Source of the DNA: Diphasiastrum complanatum
Taxonomy: Eukaryota > Streptophyta > Lycopodiopsida > Lycopodiales > Lycopodiaceae
Reading direction: 5' to 3'
Assembly (NCBI GenBank): GCA_029204225.1
Contig: CM055095.1
Span: forward strand, 60,220,540 to 60,284,539
Length of the DNA: 64,000 bases
Below, piece after piece: positions 1-12,189 of the stretch. The notes under the pieces were generated by a model that worked only from the letters and a program-made list of their open reading frames with translations, did no database searches and was not told the DNA's origin. Positions within the stretch are counted from its first letter, which is position 1; each line of letters begins with the position of its first letter. The position numbers and the translations under genes were made by a program.

Positions 1-850
1 AGATGGCCTCCTCATTTTTTGAAGTTTTTACTTTGTAAAAGAACCTCCATTCAGTGCTACTAGAGGTTCCAGTTTCATGCTCAGTATTGTGGACGGCAAG
101 ATATATTGTTATTTTCTGTAGCTACTCTCAAGGGAATAGGTATAACACCAATCAATTTTGAAGTTATACCTTGCCTTTTCCATAGTGCGCTCTAACCCAA
201 TTCCGACAAAAAGTTGGGTCGATGATTTTTGAGAGTTGTTTCATGCTTTCTTTATTGTAGTCCACATCTGAAGGCAAGTCTTCTTTTGTAGTAAGCAAAT
301 ACTGTACAACACTTTGTGCAGCCATCTCATGAACCATAAGAAGAACTCCTTCATCAATGTGTTTTTCTCTATTTTTTTCTTCCAAAATACAATTTTCCAT
401 TTACAAGCTTCTTTAGGATACGATCGCACATGGCGTTCGACATATGCCTCAAACATCTGAACAACCGAATAGATATCGGTTTGTTTTTTGTCTTCCTCGA
501 TCCCAATGCAGGTTCGTCATAGCAAATTTGATCATTTACATACAATTTCATGACTTGCATATAATTATTGAATGTTTCATCTAAACGAAAGATTATTATT
601 GTGTACTCCTCAAATTTTTCATACAAAGATGTAATTGTGTGTTATCCTGACAAAGATCCAACATTACTACTGCCAAGGACACCGCACAAACCGAGATAAA
701 ATGCTCTCATTTGTTTCAGTTGCTCAGGATCTAGTTTCACTCCTTTAAAAAAGTGTGGTCGACTCAATGAGATCCATAGATCACGTGCACGCTCCATGAT
801 TTCAAAAAGACTGCTTTTTTTTCTTTACTCTTCCGGATCATGCATTAGAG
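1..850 (-). pseudogene. ORF2 copy A, 3' part (unrecognised CACTA-linked gene)
   Basis: On the minus strand this reads as the downstream part of a gene I do not recognise, called ORF2 here. Bases 1-500 are an inverted copy of about 31980-32460, where a longer version is open. Visible protein includes a segment around 650-810 containing FEIMERARDLW, then FGRKNREK, then the conserved DPTFCRNWVRAH near 190. A one-base loss in an A/G run near 168-175 shifts the frame relative to the 32-kb copy, and a stop sits near 640-650. The gene runs off the window at base 1. It lies downstream of a TNP2 fragment (2556-2975), the same order as at 28680-33015, so it travels with the transposon. Function is unknown; a second transposon protein or a captured host gene are both possible. 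Confidence 0.6.
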
Positions 851-949
851 AAAGTCTGAGCTTGAAAAGGGCCCTTTAAAAAGATGCTTTTTATTTTTTT
901 TCAACTTTTAAAGCAGTCTCTAGACCAATAATAAAAGTATACGTGTACT

Positions 950-1663
950 TCTACGTAACGTAGAAAATCTGCTCAAAAAAACTGGGGCAATTTTCTTTTA
1001 AATGAACAAATACCATGTTGAAGAAGAAATTTTTTTTTTAAAGTAAAAACCTTGAAATTCGAGAAAAGGGGGGGGGGGCGGGGGGGGGGGGGGGGTGTGG
1101 GGGTGTTGAGATATAAATGAGGGAATGGGGGGGGAGGCCACGCACTTGGAAAAAGGAATGCGTCCCCTTTGAAACTCTGGCACCATTCGGGGCGCGCCAC
1201 CTGATATCGAGCACCTGGCCCAGGCGGCCAGTGGCCCCATGCCCACCACACTTGTCCACAGGGGGGGCTCTGGCACAAGTGCGCCCCCACCAGTTCTGTT
1301 GTTTCCAAGTGAGAGGAGAGCACCGAGGGCCAGGCTAGCCGTGCAGTCCGGGCCACGATGCATGGGCCCCGATGCATTGGGGAAAGGTCTTCATATTGCA
1401 TTAATTGGGGCCAGCCTGGCACGCGCTCCTCCTCTCTCCACTTGATGTGCACGGCCAGGCTAACCTGCGCTCCTCTCTCCCCACTCGGAAACAACATAGT
1501 TGGTAGGGGCCCACTGGTGCTGGCGCATCCCTCGTGGACAACTGTGGGTGGGGGGTGGGGTCACCTGGCCGGCTGGGCCAGGTGCTTGATATCTGGGGCC
1601 GCGCCCCGAATGGGGTCAGCATCTCGAAGAGAGCACGACCCCCTCTCTCTTTGAACAATGTTT

Positions 1664-1703
<40 letters not shown>

Positions 1704-1750
1704 CATGCAATATAAGTTAATTTTTTTTTCTCTCTCTTTTCACTATAATT
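950..1750. repeat. GC-rich foldback element (imperfect 190-200-bp inverted repeat)
   Basis: An abrupt GC-rich island in AT-rich DNA. The segment about 1161-1347 is an imperfect reverse complement of about 1441-1640; shared blocks include CACCTGGCC, CATTCGGGGCGCG and GTTGTTTCC. The roughly 90-bp loop contains a short GATGCAT duplication. A poly-G tract (about 1067-1095) and a CT microsatellite (about 1668-1700) sit outside the arms. It splits ORF2 copy A (1-850 and 1960-2445), so it probably inserted there. No transposase is encoded and I could not find target duplications. It resembles a foldback or MITE-type element. The proline- and glycine-rich reading frames across it are composition artefacts. 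Confidence 0.7.
1668..1700. repeat. CT microsatellite
   Basis: A run of CT dinucleotides directly after the GC-rich foldback, followed by TTTTTTTCTCTCTC patches to about 1740. Confidence 0.95.
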
Positions 1751-1959
1751 TAATTTTTTTTAATCTAATATAGCATTAACAACAATAAATTTGCACCACC
1801 CCCTCTCATTAAATTTGAATTTTTTCAAGCAATTTCTCACACTTGTTATTTTCTATTTTTTACGCATTAATGATTTGATTTTTTTTTTAATTTTACTATA
1901 CTTGGCTACCCGAGTTACAACTCGGGCAGCCTACGTGGCAATCCTCATAGGGCTCTTTT

Positions 1960-2448
1960 CAAACTAAAATTTTCTCCAATGATTGAGTCTGTCAGATTCA
2001 AGAATGTAACAAGATGCATTCTTAAAGATACATATCTTGGCATGCACAAACCTAAAAGTGGCATCAAATATCCGAGGATGTATCCTATTTTGATTTAATG
2101 CATCCTTCGCGAATTCATTACATGCATAACCAAAATGTTGAGCATCGATAGGCTCAAAAATACAATATGACAAAAAGTGATTTTACACAATCCATCCAAT
2201 CTAGATCCAGGATTGAGATCCACCTCCTTTGGGTAAGTCTCTGTGTAGACCTGCTCATTCTCTGCTCTATCAACACGCATGAATTCGCAATACATCTTTT
2301 CAAACATTATTGGGCCTTCAAAAATAATTTCCTCCTCATCACCTTTCTTGAATGAAATTGGCCTTAAAGTGACATTGATTGATGCGGGTGGTGGACTATT
2401 GGGCTTGCTCAAATCAACAAATAACTTCTCAGCAAACGAGTGATCCAA
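1960..2448 (-). pseudogene. ORF2 copy A, 5' part (unrecognised)
   Basis: Minus-strand coding-like sequence in two frames. From about 2448 to 2160 it reads through FAEKLFVDLSKPNSPPPAS and INVTLRPISFKKG; after a frameshift near 2165 it continues to about 1964 with FEPIDAQHFGY and FDATFRFVHAK. I recognise no family. It lies between the TNP2 fragment (2556-2975) and the ORF2 remainder (1-850), so it is probably the upstream part of the same gene, now separated by the GC-rich island. This part has no counterpart in the 28-33-kb CACTA copy, where ORF2 begins only near 31980. It may be a separate gene. Confidence 0.5.
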
Positions 2449-2549
2449 AGCTCGTTGGTTTGTGAAAAGTGAGGCACACTAGATATTTTTGCTTTCTATA
2501 TGATACATTGTATTTTTACCCCATATTTACCCGATATCATCAAGAATAC

Positions 2550-2995
2550 TATAGGTATTTCCATCAGTACATAATTTTGGCCAATACTCTTTTTTTGTTT
2601 TTGATTATTGTAGATCATGCCTGGCAAAAATATTGTCTTTGTTGCCCACCAAGTGTTTCCATATTGATTCACCCACATTTTTGAATATGTGCATAGGATC
2701 AAGCAAGTGATTGATCAAAAGGTTATTCCAATATGGTAAACAATGAAAGATGGATAGTCTTTTCATACCATTGATTGACTTAGTCTCGGATTCAATCCAA
2801 AGTTTGTGCCAATCTACCATGAGCATTCTCTTTGGAGGCATTCTTGTTTCTGATATTCCTCCAAAGCCTCTTCTATGAGCATTTCTAAATGGATGATTTT
2901 CATCATGCAAGTACGTGCGATGATTTTCATACACAACTTTGTTTAAATGACGTGATGGCGAGCATCAATATTTGGTCCACAAATGAGACACGCGT
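2550..2995 (-). pseudogene. CACTA transposase fragment, TNP2 family (copy A)
   Basis: The minus-strand frame 2605-2934 matches the core of plant En/Spm (CACTA) TNP2 transposases: a YENHRTYLHDENHPFRNA segment, then MPPKRM, then the hallmark block CLPYWNNLLINHLLDPMHI followed by KNVGESIW and the ARHDLQ end. A Cys-rich piece upstream (about 2940-2995, CLICGP) fits the zinc-binding part of the family. The same block recurs in plus orientation at 29858-30169. Copy A keeps the segment before MPPKRM that copy B has deleted, while everything after about 2550 is replaced by ORF2 sequence. The catalytic domain is incomplete, so it is not functional. Confidence 0.85.
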
Positions 2996-2999
2996 GATA

Positions 3000-5455
3000 T
3001 CCAGAAGTTGTAAAACCTAAAAGAATCAAATCTTATTCGTGTTATAAATAGAATTCTTTTAAAGAATAAATATTGCATGCATAAAAAATAAATATACAAA
3101 CATTACAAGTGATTTCATTTTATAGTCACCTGAACAATCGCCCAATCCTGGATAGTCATGCATAGTCCACATTAAAATCGCACGACCCTTTGTATAAATC
3201 TGACCCAATGTATAAACTCCGACCCTTTGTAATTAAAAATCAGACTCACATATAGTTAAAATAACGACTACTTTTTGTGGTACTATAAGAAGATCTACAA
3301 AGGCCATCAATGCACTGATCGATTGACATCCAATCATCAATGATGGAGTCAACGCCCTGATAGGCATCTTTTGTAACAATGATTCTGGTATTATTCTGTA
3401 ACGAGGATCAGTTATTAAGTAGGTTTTGTAGAATCAGTTACTTAGCATTCCATTATTCCAGTTTTTTATCATGAACAATTTTCAGCTGAAGCGGTTTTTG
3501 AACACCTATTGTTGCGCCCAGCTTCAAGCATTGTACTCAGTTTTTCCTATAATCTAATCAGAGTGCATCATTCTACTATTTTGTTCCATTGCGCATTGTA
3601 ATATCTGATTCATCTTGAATTTTGCTGGTAACTGTCGCGCTACCAATTCATCACCATCTGCTCACCATGCTTTTCACCAAAATCTTACAATCTGCATATG
3701 TTACTCACATAACTCACCGAGAATCTTGCAACTCAGCTACAAAAGAACTCTAATTCTCATGAGTAAATAACATATTTGGGAAATCTTTGAAGTGAAATGA
3801 TTCCACATCACAAGTTTTTCAACCATCATACTTTTACTAAAAAAAAAATTTCAACCAATCAACCTACCACATATCCTAGTATTCAAACCAAGATTAGGTT
3901 GACTTATACAGACATCTTTGGACATAAGGTTAACATTAAAGCTTTATTCGTTCTGATCCAATCCATAACAAAATGGTACTTGGCAAATCCGATCAGCGGA
4001 ACATAAATTTTAATCATTACCACCACTATCCATAATCATGAATATCTCATAGCTCAATACCCCAAAACCCCTTTGGTTCCAGATTATTCAAAACAATCCC
4101 TAGAGAGTTCCTCTATTTCAATTGAATAGTTTAATCTTTGCACACATATTGGATTTCTCACAAAAAATCTATGCAATTGGCTAATTCATCAAAAGTCTTA
4201 TTCCTATCTTTTCTTCTCCCCCTTTAAATTTTTTTCCATAATTTCCAATAAAAAGATCTCAAGAGACAACGTATAAGATATCAAAGATTTGAAAAAGTCA
4301 GTAATGAGTATCCAATACTATTACAAATTGGACTTTCATCAAAATCATAGAATATCTTATCCCGAGTGATAGAAATACTACTTTGTAATACTGAACTACC
4401 AAATAGAGATAATCATTTGGGTCTAGGAAGTTGAAATTCCATTGAATCGATTGAAACATCAATAGATTTTGAGCCATATTCACAAAACTTAAATGGAGGT
4501 ATTGTCTCAGATAACTATAATCAATCCTTCAAAACATAGTTCTACACAGGAAGGAAGTAAATGAATCTCAATCCAATTGTCTCGTATTAAGAAATTTCTA
4601 AATAGTAGAGGTTTTAAAAAAAAAAAATAGATTTAAGGGCCTCCAAATTTTATAAATAATGAGATACCATTTGGGATCTAGATCTATATCTCAGTATTTC
4701 CCAAAATACCCTGAACAGAAAACCAATAGACTTCTTTGTTAGTATTACCATTACAGTAAGCGCTAACCATCGGTCTACAGATCACTCTAGCACAAGAATT
4801 CCCTTTGGAATCACTGATGTCCCATACCACCAGCTTTCCCTCCAAGAATTCTCTACTTCTAGATCTATTTTCCAAATAGTCAAAAAGACTATTTGGCTAT
4901 CCTATACCAGATATAAGATCAGAATCACAACCATTCCAAGATGTACTTGTAGCCATTGAATTCTCTCATGCCCCTTAAGCATTTCAAAGAATACCAATCC
5001 GCATAGAATACTGTCTGAAATGCCTCATGAATATTCAATGAACCAAAAGGAACATTTAGAATTATAATCTAACCGAAAACCATACTATCATAGATATCCA
5101 ATAAGTATTTCGGAATCGATAAAAAGAACTTACCTCTTTTACATGTTAGAAGTTCTCTTGGTTGTCTTAGTCATTATAAAGAACACTCTAAAATGTCACA
5201 AAAAGAATCCAACTTACTGAATTCTTGTATGGAATACCTTCCATCTTCTTTCACTTGCAATTCCTAGGGATGTGATCCAAATCCAATTGCAAAACAGAGA
5301 TGGTTCCATAAATGGATTATCTGACTACCAAAAGCTAGATTCCCAATTGTATTCTCACTTGCTATCACTTATACTTCAGAAATTGAAAATAAATTTAATT
5401 ATTGGATCACTTGGTCAACCAATCATCTAACCCTCAGACTTCATCTCTTTTCCTC
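3000..5455. other. No recognisable gene
   Basis: AT-rich sequence with only short, stop-rich frames on both strands. I see no transposon domain, RNA gene or tandem array. I considered organellar DNA because of the even base composition but recognise no organellar gene. Confidence 0.6.
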
Positions 5456-5630
5456 CCTTTCCAAATGTGGTTCAGGCTGTGAAAGCCCCAAATTTGGCTA
5501 GGCAAAAGACCAATTTAGAATCTATAGTACCGTTAACTACTAATCAACCAGACAATTTTGATTGTCCATTAGCTAAGTGCCACACTCAATTTCTGGAAAA
5601 GCTACCCGTAGATCAGCATAAAAACCATTC

Positions 5631-5740
5631 CAACAATATCAGTCCGTCCATTCTGCCTAGCTTGGGCATTGCAATATCAAGAACACATCTAATGAATGCC
5701 ATGAAGCCTGGTAACAGGCAGAAACAGTTCTGAAGAAGCA
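5631..5740 (+). repeat. Dispersed repeat copy (LTR-like end fragment)
   Basis: This roughly 110-bp segment (containing GTCCATTCTGCCTAG and CAAGAACACATCTAATGAATG) recurs, diverged, at about 9890-9955 and 35375-35480. There it follows an LTR-like sequence ending in CTCTGACAGGCAGGACAA. It probably belongs to the same degraded retroelement family. Confidence 0.6.
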
Positions 5741-6029
5741 AAGAGTAAATCAAAGATCCTCTGGAGCAGGAGATCTGTCAATATTTGACATCGTTGCCAC
5801 TTGAACTCCAATGCATTCTGTATACATCCAGAAGAACTGCAACATTGTCCACGCTCAGATCCCTGCAAACAAACTCCCAATCTCTCAACAAATTTGAGTT
5901 TCTACAAACTGGACAGAGCCACATATATGGCTACATCATTGCCCATATCCACTAACCGATACACTCGCAAATCCATTGGCTTCCTCATTGTTAGCAAACA
6001 CACTAACAGAGCTAGATTTCCTTCAACAC

Positions 6030-6800
6030 AAGCTCACGCTCCTCCCGTCCCCTCACGCTTCCATTCTCAACCAGAGCACCTTAGTGAAATCTCAATCGAA
6101 GCACCTGTATCAAATCTCAACCGGCACACTCTATCAAATTTCAACCAACAGCAAGTGTCAAATCTCAACCGACGCACTCTGTTAAATCTGAACCGGAGCC
6201 CATTGCTCAATTCTTAACCAGAGCGCTCGTTCAAATCTCTACCGAAAAGATTCTATCACGTCTCAACCGATGGGTGTCCTCACCATCGCAACCAAACCAC
6301 CTTCCACCTCCATCCGCATTCACTCATGGCGACCGCATTCCATCGCAACAGCCACATTCCATCGCAAACGGACCACCTTCCACCTCCATCTGCATTCACC
6401 TGTCGCGACCGCATTCCATCGCAACCATCCACATTCACCCGTTGCGACCGCATCCCATCCCAACCGACCGCATTCAACTATAACCCTGTATTCCTCCCAG
6501 ACAAACCTCCACGCTCACCCCCTAAAGCACCACACTATTTCAGCAGCCCTTCATGCTCCATTCCCTTCAAATCTCAACCGATGGCCAGTGTTAAATCTCA
6601 ACCGATGGCCAGTGTCAAATATCAACTGATGGCCTGTCTCAAATCTCAACTAACGGCTTGTGTCAAATCTCAACCGATGGCCTATGTCAAATCTCAACCG
6701 ATGGCCTGTGCCACATCTCAACTGATGGCCTGTGTCAAATCTCAAATGACAGACTGTATTCAATCCGACCGAAGGTTCTAGGTCCAATCTCGACCGAAGG
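6030..6800 (+). repeat. Degenerate tandem repeat, CTCAACCG-based units
   Basis: Units of about 24 bp built on AAATCTCAACCGATGGCC run from about 6567 to 6760. Looser AATCTCAACCGGAGC-type units occur from 6060 to 6260, with CCGCATTC/CATCGCAAC words in between. The ORFs here are repeat translations (SQPMAC-like), not genes. A related CAACCGGAGC field is present inside both arms of the giant inverted repeat (12960-13290 and 61925-62240). Confidence 0.85.
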
Positions 6801-6859
6801 GGTCCCTCACCATCTCAGCCGGACCAAATCCATGCCAGACCACAGAACTTTCAAACGAT

Positions 6860-7625
6860 GATCACAACTGACGAGTACAACAAACATCAGATCCCACACC
6901 TTGCATCGAAATTGCATTTGGTTTGCATCCAATGCCCTCTATCTTTGTTTGCATCTGACTTTGTCTACCTCCATTTGCATCCGATGCCCCCTGACTCTGT
7001 TTGCCTCCAATGCCTCTACACCTGTTTTCAACTGACACCCATCTGCATCCCATTTACATTCGATGGCCTAGAATCGATAGTACATCCAACAACTTGAATG
7101 GACGATCTATATTAGACGTTGTTCGGAGTTATATTTGACGATCCCCATAGACCATAGCAACTGCAATGAGCCTCCAATTATTCCATTCCATCGCAAACAG
7201 CCGCATTCATCCGCAGTCGCAACAGACCACACTCGTATCACCTTACGACTGCACTCAGGCCGCATTCAACCGCAACCATCACCTTACGACTACACTCCCA
7301 CCGCATCTGCCTTGAACCGCATTAAACCGCATTCCACCGCAAACTACCACCTTCCACCTACATCTACCCTTGAATCGCAGCACACCGCATTCATCCACAC
7401 ACAGATAACCTTCTAATTGCATCCTTCTTGAACCACAAACATACCGCATTCATCCGTAGTCACAAACAAACCGCATTCATCTGCACACAGACCACCTTCT
7501 AACTACATCTGCCCTTGAGCCGCACCATACCGCATTCGATCGCAACTAGATCACCTTTCACCTACATCTGCCCTTGAATCATAGCACACCACATTCAACC
7601 GCACACCAACCGCAAACAACAAGCC
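6860..7625 (+). repeat. Degenerate CCGCATTC repeat field
   Basis: Loosely repeated words CCGCATTCATCCGCA, ACCGCATT and CCACCTTCCACCTACATCTGCC recur every 20-60 bp, and from 6900 to 7060 a second variant is based on CATCCGATGCCC. No stable period is visible. The same word family occurs at 12190-12910 (reverse complement) and 62330-63010, so it is an old dispersed satellite-like repeat. Confidence 0.75.
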
Positions 7626-7629
7626 TTTT

Positions 7630-9080
7630 AAGCCCTTTCGACAAGTGCTATACAGTTCTTACTCTCTGTACAATTTGTTTATTTCCTTGTTGCTCTTCAT
7701 TCCTAGTGTGTGATTGATTTTTGCATAAGAAATACCTACTGCACGAGAGTCTTCCATAGAGCATCTTAAGAATACATTTTCATTCATATATCCACCTTCA
7801 GATCACCTTGCACAGAGTTTACAATCTTTGAACATCCTGAAAATTTGAGAAATCTTTGTCACGTTAGAGGTGATTCCTGAATCTCATCATCATATTCATT
7901 TTTGAGTCAACTACAACAAGATTGAAACAAATTTAGTTAAAATTTGTCCAATATTTAGTCCACTCACATGTTCAACGTGTTTCAACCACGTGTTCCACAT
8001 GTCGATCCAATCCTGAGCATGAACAGTTACCAGCAACAACATCCCCACCAACAAATTTTGGTGGGTGGGAGAGAGTGGATCTGCTTGGATCCACCTAAGT
8101 AGTTACATTGCCAGCAACAACATCAACAAGATCGATAGCCAAAGTCACAAGTCAAATATGAAAAAGACGAGGCTAAAGAAGGCAGATGGACAATCCAAAG
8201 AGACTCAATCAGAAGAAGTACCCCAGTCATGACGAGGATCCTTCAGAAAGGAAGCACAAGCATTGGGAAATTAGTGTCCTACAACCGATCTCTTGCCATA
8301 CTTCTATGCCCATTCTCATGCCTATCGTTCACACCATCCACCAATGAAACCACCTCCACCCTACCTTTCATCTGTTTGTTTATCATCATTTCATTGTTCT
8401 TCTGAGAAATCCCCAACTTTTGATAGTCTTACTGAAGCAGCTGATAGATCATTGCAAATGTCCTGCGGAGACCAACTACCACCTACAATGGTTGATCAGC
8501 CAAACGAAGATCTAAGAAGCAGGGGAAGCAGCTAGAAGACATAGAGAAATTGAGCAACGAAGCTGAGGAGGAAAGGACAAAACTTAAGCAACAGATGGGT
8601 CGGGTCAATCTTGATCAAAAGAAACTCTCTAAAGCAATGATACTTGAATCCCCTCCTATGAAGCCCAAAGAGATCCAAAAGTAATGGATCAAAAGAAAGA
8701 GGTGCAGAAAAAGAAAGAGGAAGACAACCATGAACCTGCAAAATAAAGTGAGCTCCTCACCCAGCAAGTGGTGGTCGAAGCTCGGCATTGCAAGGGTCCA
8801 AGGCTGCAACTGTAGAACTATCAGTTCCTTTACCCTTCCACCAGGCCTTCATCATGTTTCCTTGTCGTCATCAACAATTCATCCAATTTGTTTCTACCAC
8901 CAATGTGTGAATGAGCCCATTCTCTTGAAGACTGATAACCAAGATTTGTGCTACCTATCAGGAAAGAGCATCGACAAGACTGGAACTTCAACTGAGAAAA
9001 GAATTGAGGAAAAGCCCAAAAGCAAATGGAAAATACAGACCTCCCAGAAGTTAGAATCTGCAAGAAACTAGAAGTGAAAT
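7630..9080. other. Unresolved region with weak coding-like remnants
   Basis: No intact gene. Plus-strand fragments at 8293-8535 and 8545-8690 read as polar, coiled-coil-like peptide (EEERTKLKQQMGRV) broken by stops, possibly the degraded leader or gag of a retroelement. I recognise no domain. Confidence 0.35.
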
Positions 9081-9329
9081 CATCCATGGCAGATGCAATG
9101 AAAGAAAGAGACACGAGGAAAGCATTCAAGCATGCAAATTTTGAAGTTGTTGATAGCTCTCCAATTTTGAGAATGTCAACCACCTATAGCAATAAGACAT
9201 CTTGATCCACTTGCGGCAATTTGTGAAAAACAATTTTTGTGATACAGATTGGCGACAATAAGCATTTGGTTTTATGTAAGTGAATGTGCATCTACGCTTT
9301 TCCAAGTACCATTCGAAGATGCCAATGTG

Positions 9330-9960
9330 GAAGCGGATCGACATCGTCCAATATGAGTTGCAATGGGTCCTGCAACACATTAGGGGTGGGATGATGTTGG
9401 CTGATTCTGACGAATTCCCAAAGATACTCGGACAGAGCAACTCAAGAGCACCTCTCACTTTAGACCGAGGAGGTCTCTGAGAAGACGAGACTAACTAAGA
9501 CTGAGAGACGAGTATGAGAGCCGAGAAATGCTAGTTAGGAATGACAAGCAAGAACTGTGTAAGCCTCATGGTGAATCCCGAAAGATGGAATGACCATGTA
9601 GGAACTAGTATTTCTAGGCAAATGTAATGATTGATTCTTGGACTTCTAAAATGCTGTAGATTAGTTCTTGTTTCAGCTTTGTGGATTAATGCAAGTGTAG
9701 CTCAGTTTTAGTAAAGTGTAGGATTTGACTCAGTTCATTTTTAGAGTGGGTAGTTGTAGAATCAAATGAATGTTCATTTGATTCCACATGCTGATCTGTA
9801 AATGAATGTTCATGCTTGCATCTCTGTTTGAATGTGAGTGTTTGCAAGAGAGAACGATCTTGAGTTGTCCTCTGACAGGCAGGACAAAATTACTACAATG
9901 TCAATCCGTCCATTCTGCCTGCCTTGGGATTGCAATATCAAGAACACATTGACCTACATG
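9330..9960 (+). repeat. LTR-like fragment
   Basis: About 600 bp shared with 34360-35400: TCCCAAAGATACTCGG, then a GAGCACC..TCTCACTTTAGACCGAGGAGG block, then GAGTATGAGAGCC, ending with TCTGACAGGCAGGACAA. The 34-kb relative is downstream of a gypsy integrase fragment, a polypurine tract and a TGTCATGCCC LTR start (33598). This stretch is therefore best read as the 3' part of a degraded gypsy LTR. Confidence 0.55.
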
Positions 9961-10189
9961 GGGATTGCATGGATTCATGCACATGATCCTACTCTCTATA
10001 TATCGAGGTAGTGATTTTCTCGTCTATGACTTTGGTCTAGGTTACCTATTGAGCTCTTCTCCTCTTGCTATCACATGGCATGGCTTGGGGGCTAGTTCCA
10101 GGAGGATTCCTCCAAGAGGGATCTAGGATTGCTTGGGTGGTTTTGCTCCACTGTCTCTTTTGTGTTTTCCTATCCTCATCTTAGGGGTT

Positions 10190-10790
10190 TTCCCTAGTGG
10201 TCTTTACAAAAGGCTGGAAGCCTAACGATCTGAGAGCGTGATCCTTTTTCTTGTACCACGGCTTGGTAGACTATTGTAGTCCGTAGATGCTTCTGTGCAT
10301 TTTGTAGGCATACTCTGTGAATGACTTGCAAGTAAAACCTGGTGGCTGGTTCATATAGACCTCTTCTTTTAGCTCTCCATGTAGGAATGTTGTCTTTTCG
10401 TCTACAATGTGGATCTTTAGATCGTAGGCAACCGCATATGCAAACAATATGCATAGAGATGTGTGCTTCACAATAGGAGAAAAGTTGTTGGTATAGTCAA
10501 TCCCTATACTTCTGTGAGAAGCCTCTTGCAACTAGCCTAGTTTTGTATCTTGATACATTGCGATTTGGTCTGTATTTGTATTTGTAGATCCACTTACATT
10601 TGACAGTCTTTCTCGTTATGGAATGGCATGGTGAGTTGAGCTTGCAGGAGGTTAGAAAATACTTCAAGTCCCTATAGGGATTGCCCCTTTTCAGAGAGTT
10701 GAGCTGATAACAGACTTTCCGTATGTTCTTCCTCTCGCAAAAACTCATCTCAAAATTCATTGTATTGCCTTTGTTCCACTTTTGGGTCTG
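10190..10790 (-). pseudogene. Ty1/copia reverse transcriptase fragment
   Basis: Minus-strand frames encode the start of a copia reverse transcriptase: KCKWIYKYKY, then RYKTRLVARGFSQ at about 10500-10600, continuing in another frame with NFSPIVKHTSLCIL, VDEKTTFLHGELKEEVYMNQPPGF-type sequence (10271-10531), and ending at KMHRSIYGLQ. These are the conserved fingers and palm-entry motifs of the RT_2 family. The YVDD catalytic block, RNase H and everything upstream are missing, and a frameshift sits near 10500. It directly abuts the zinc-knuckle remnant near 10870. Confidence 0.88.
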
Positions 10791-10869
10791 GGTAATCCTT
10801 TGGTATTGTGGAAGCCGTCAGGTGGCTTTCCTGTGGGTCTGCTGATTTAGAATTGGTTTGCTGTTGTTC

Positions 10870-12150
10870 TTGTTGTTGGCGTTGTGCTCTAGTTAGAACT
10901 CAAACAGGTTCGGATGATATATGACGTGCTGGACGAATCGTGTTAGGTTGTTTTGGACAATCCTTGAAACTATGTTTGCAAACATAGTCTGGACATTCCG
11001 CAATGTATTGGTTTTTAACTTAACAGTCAACCATGAAGTGTCCTGTTTCACCACAAATAAAGCAGCAGTCGCTGATTGGTCCTGTGGCGATAGCGTAACC
11101 ATCTTGGATGGCTAGCTATGCTGGATTTTCTAGTGGTGTGGAATACTCATCTCGTGCGCACAAGCATGAGTTGTCGGTTTGATATTGGTGAGAACTAGGT
11201 GACGGAAGTGTTGTATTGTGATGATATGAGTGATGTAGGAGTTTTCTACCAGATGTGTTTGTGCAGACTCTCGAGGGTGCCTATGTTTTTGTGCTTCTAG
11301 ATCAGGTTGTCCTCTTGGAGGTGGTCCTAAGAGCACCACCTGTGGTTGAGGTTCATGTCTAGGTTGTCTGGGCAACTCTTGTATGTGGACTTGGTTGTTT
11401 CATGGTTGGTATGCATGTGTTGGTTTTGTGAAACAAACGGTTGTCGAGGAGGTTGATAATGTCCCCCTGATTGGTTGTGAGGCTGATTCCTCAGGTTATA
11501 ATGGCAATAAAGTGATGTATGCCCCATAAAGTCGCAGATGTCATGTTTGATCAATGAAGTATCTGGGACCAATTGGTATGAAGGGCACTCATTGCCAGTG
11601 TGTGCACCTCGACAATGCAAGCACCATGTGTTCTCTCATCTATGGTGGATTTGGCTAGTGGGTAGCTGACCTGGCATCAAACTCTGGATAGACTTAAGAG
11701 TGTTTTGAAACTCTTTCGTGAGTTTCTCCATCTGTTGTTGGTGTTGCTGGTTAAGCAACTCCATCTGTGTTTTCCACAACTGTTCTCGTGTTTCGTCATT
11801 TGGTCGAGCTTCTTGGACAGCGCGATGTGCTCGCCGTTCACGTGGCGCATCTACATATGAACCCTCATCTTCTTCCCGAATGACATCAGACATGGCTTGT
11901 TTCAATGATGTGTATTCATCATTGGAACAAAGTTCATGTCGTATCCATCGTGGGAGTCCAACAAGGAACCAAATTATGAGCATAGACTCAGTGGGTTGCT
12001 CTTGTACCTGACTTTTTAATCATTTAAATCGTTCAATGTAGTCACATACTTTCTTGTCTTTTGTCATTTTGATGCTACTGAGCTTGACAAAAGGACTGTC
12101 TATCAAGTGATGATCCAGAACAACTCTAGAGTACCTTAGGAATGTGGAAT
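10870..12150 (-). pseudogene. Ty3/gypsy gag fragment, copy 1 (left arm)
   Basis: Minus-strand gag of a gypsy family. Near 12100 it reads DSPFVKL and CDYIERFK, then a stop where sister copies have Arg, then the frame 11636-11983 (LVGLPRWIRHELCSND, SDVIREEDE, a Gln-rich coiled coil QLWKTQMELLNQQHQQQ). After one stop follow a CCHC-like knuckle CLHCRGAHTGNEC (about 11590) and a Pro/Gln/His linker. A second CX2CX4HX4C knuckle (CFICGETGHFMVDC) lies near 11030-11080. Sister copies lie at 25770-26580 and 63077-63880, each with different nonsense changes, so none is functional. It forms the outer end of the left inverted-repeat arm. Confidence 0.85.
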
Positions 12151-12189
12151 TATGCCTCTTGGACTCTTTGGTAACTTAACTCGTGGGAT

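Noticed and set aside
973-1497. 174-codon minus-strand frame in the GC-rich island
   Set aside because: Proline/glycine-rich product of GC bias within an inverted repeat; both strands and several frames are equally open.
4684-4875. Small minus-strand frame with balanced composition
   Set aside because: No recognisable motif, no neighbouring coding sequence and no second copy in the window.
3000-5455. Possible organellar DNA insertion
   Set aside because: No organellar gene or tRNA could be recognised, only similar base composition.
6567-6760. Regular 24-bp repeats considered as a CRISPR-like array
   Set aside because: Head-to-tail degenerate units without unique spacers in plant-type DNA; part of a wider CAACCG repeat family.
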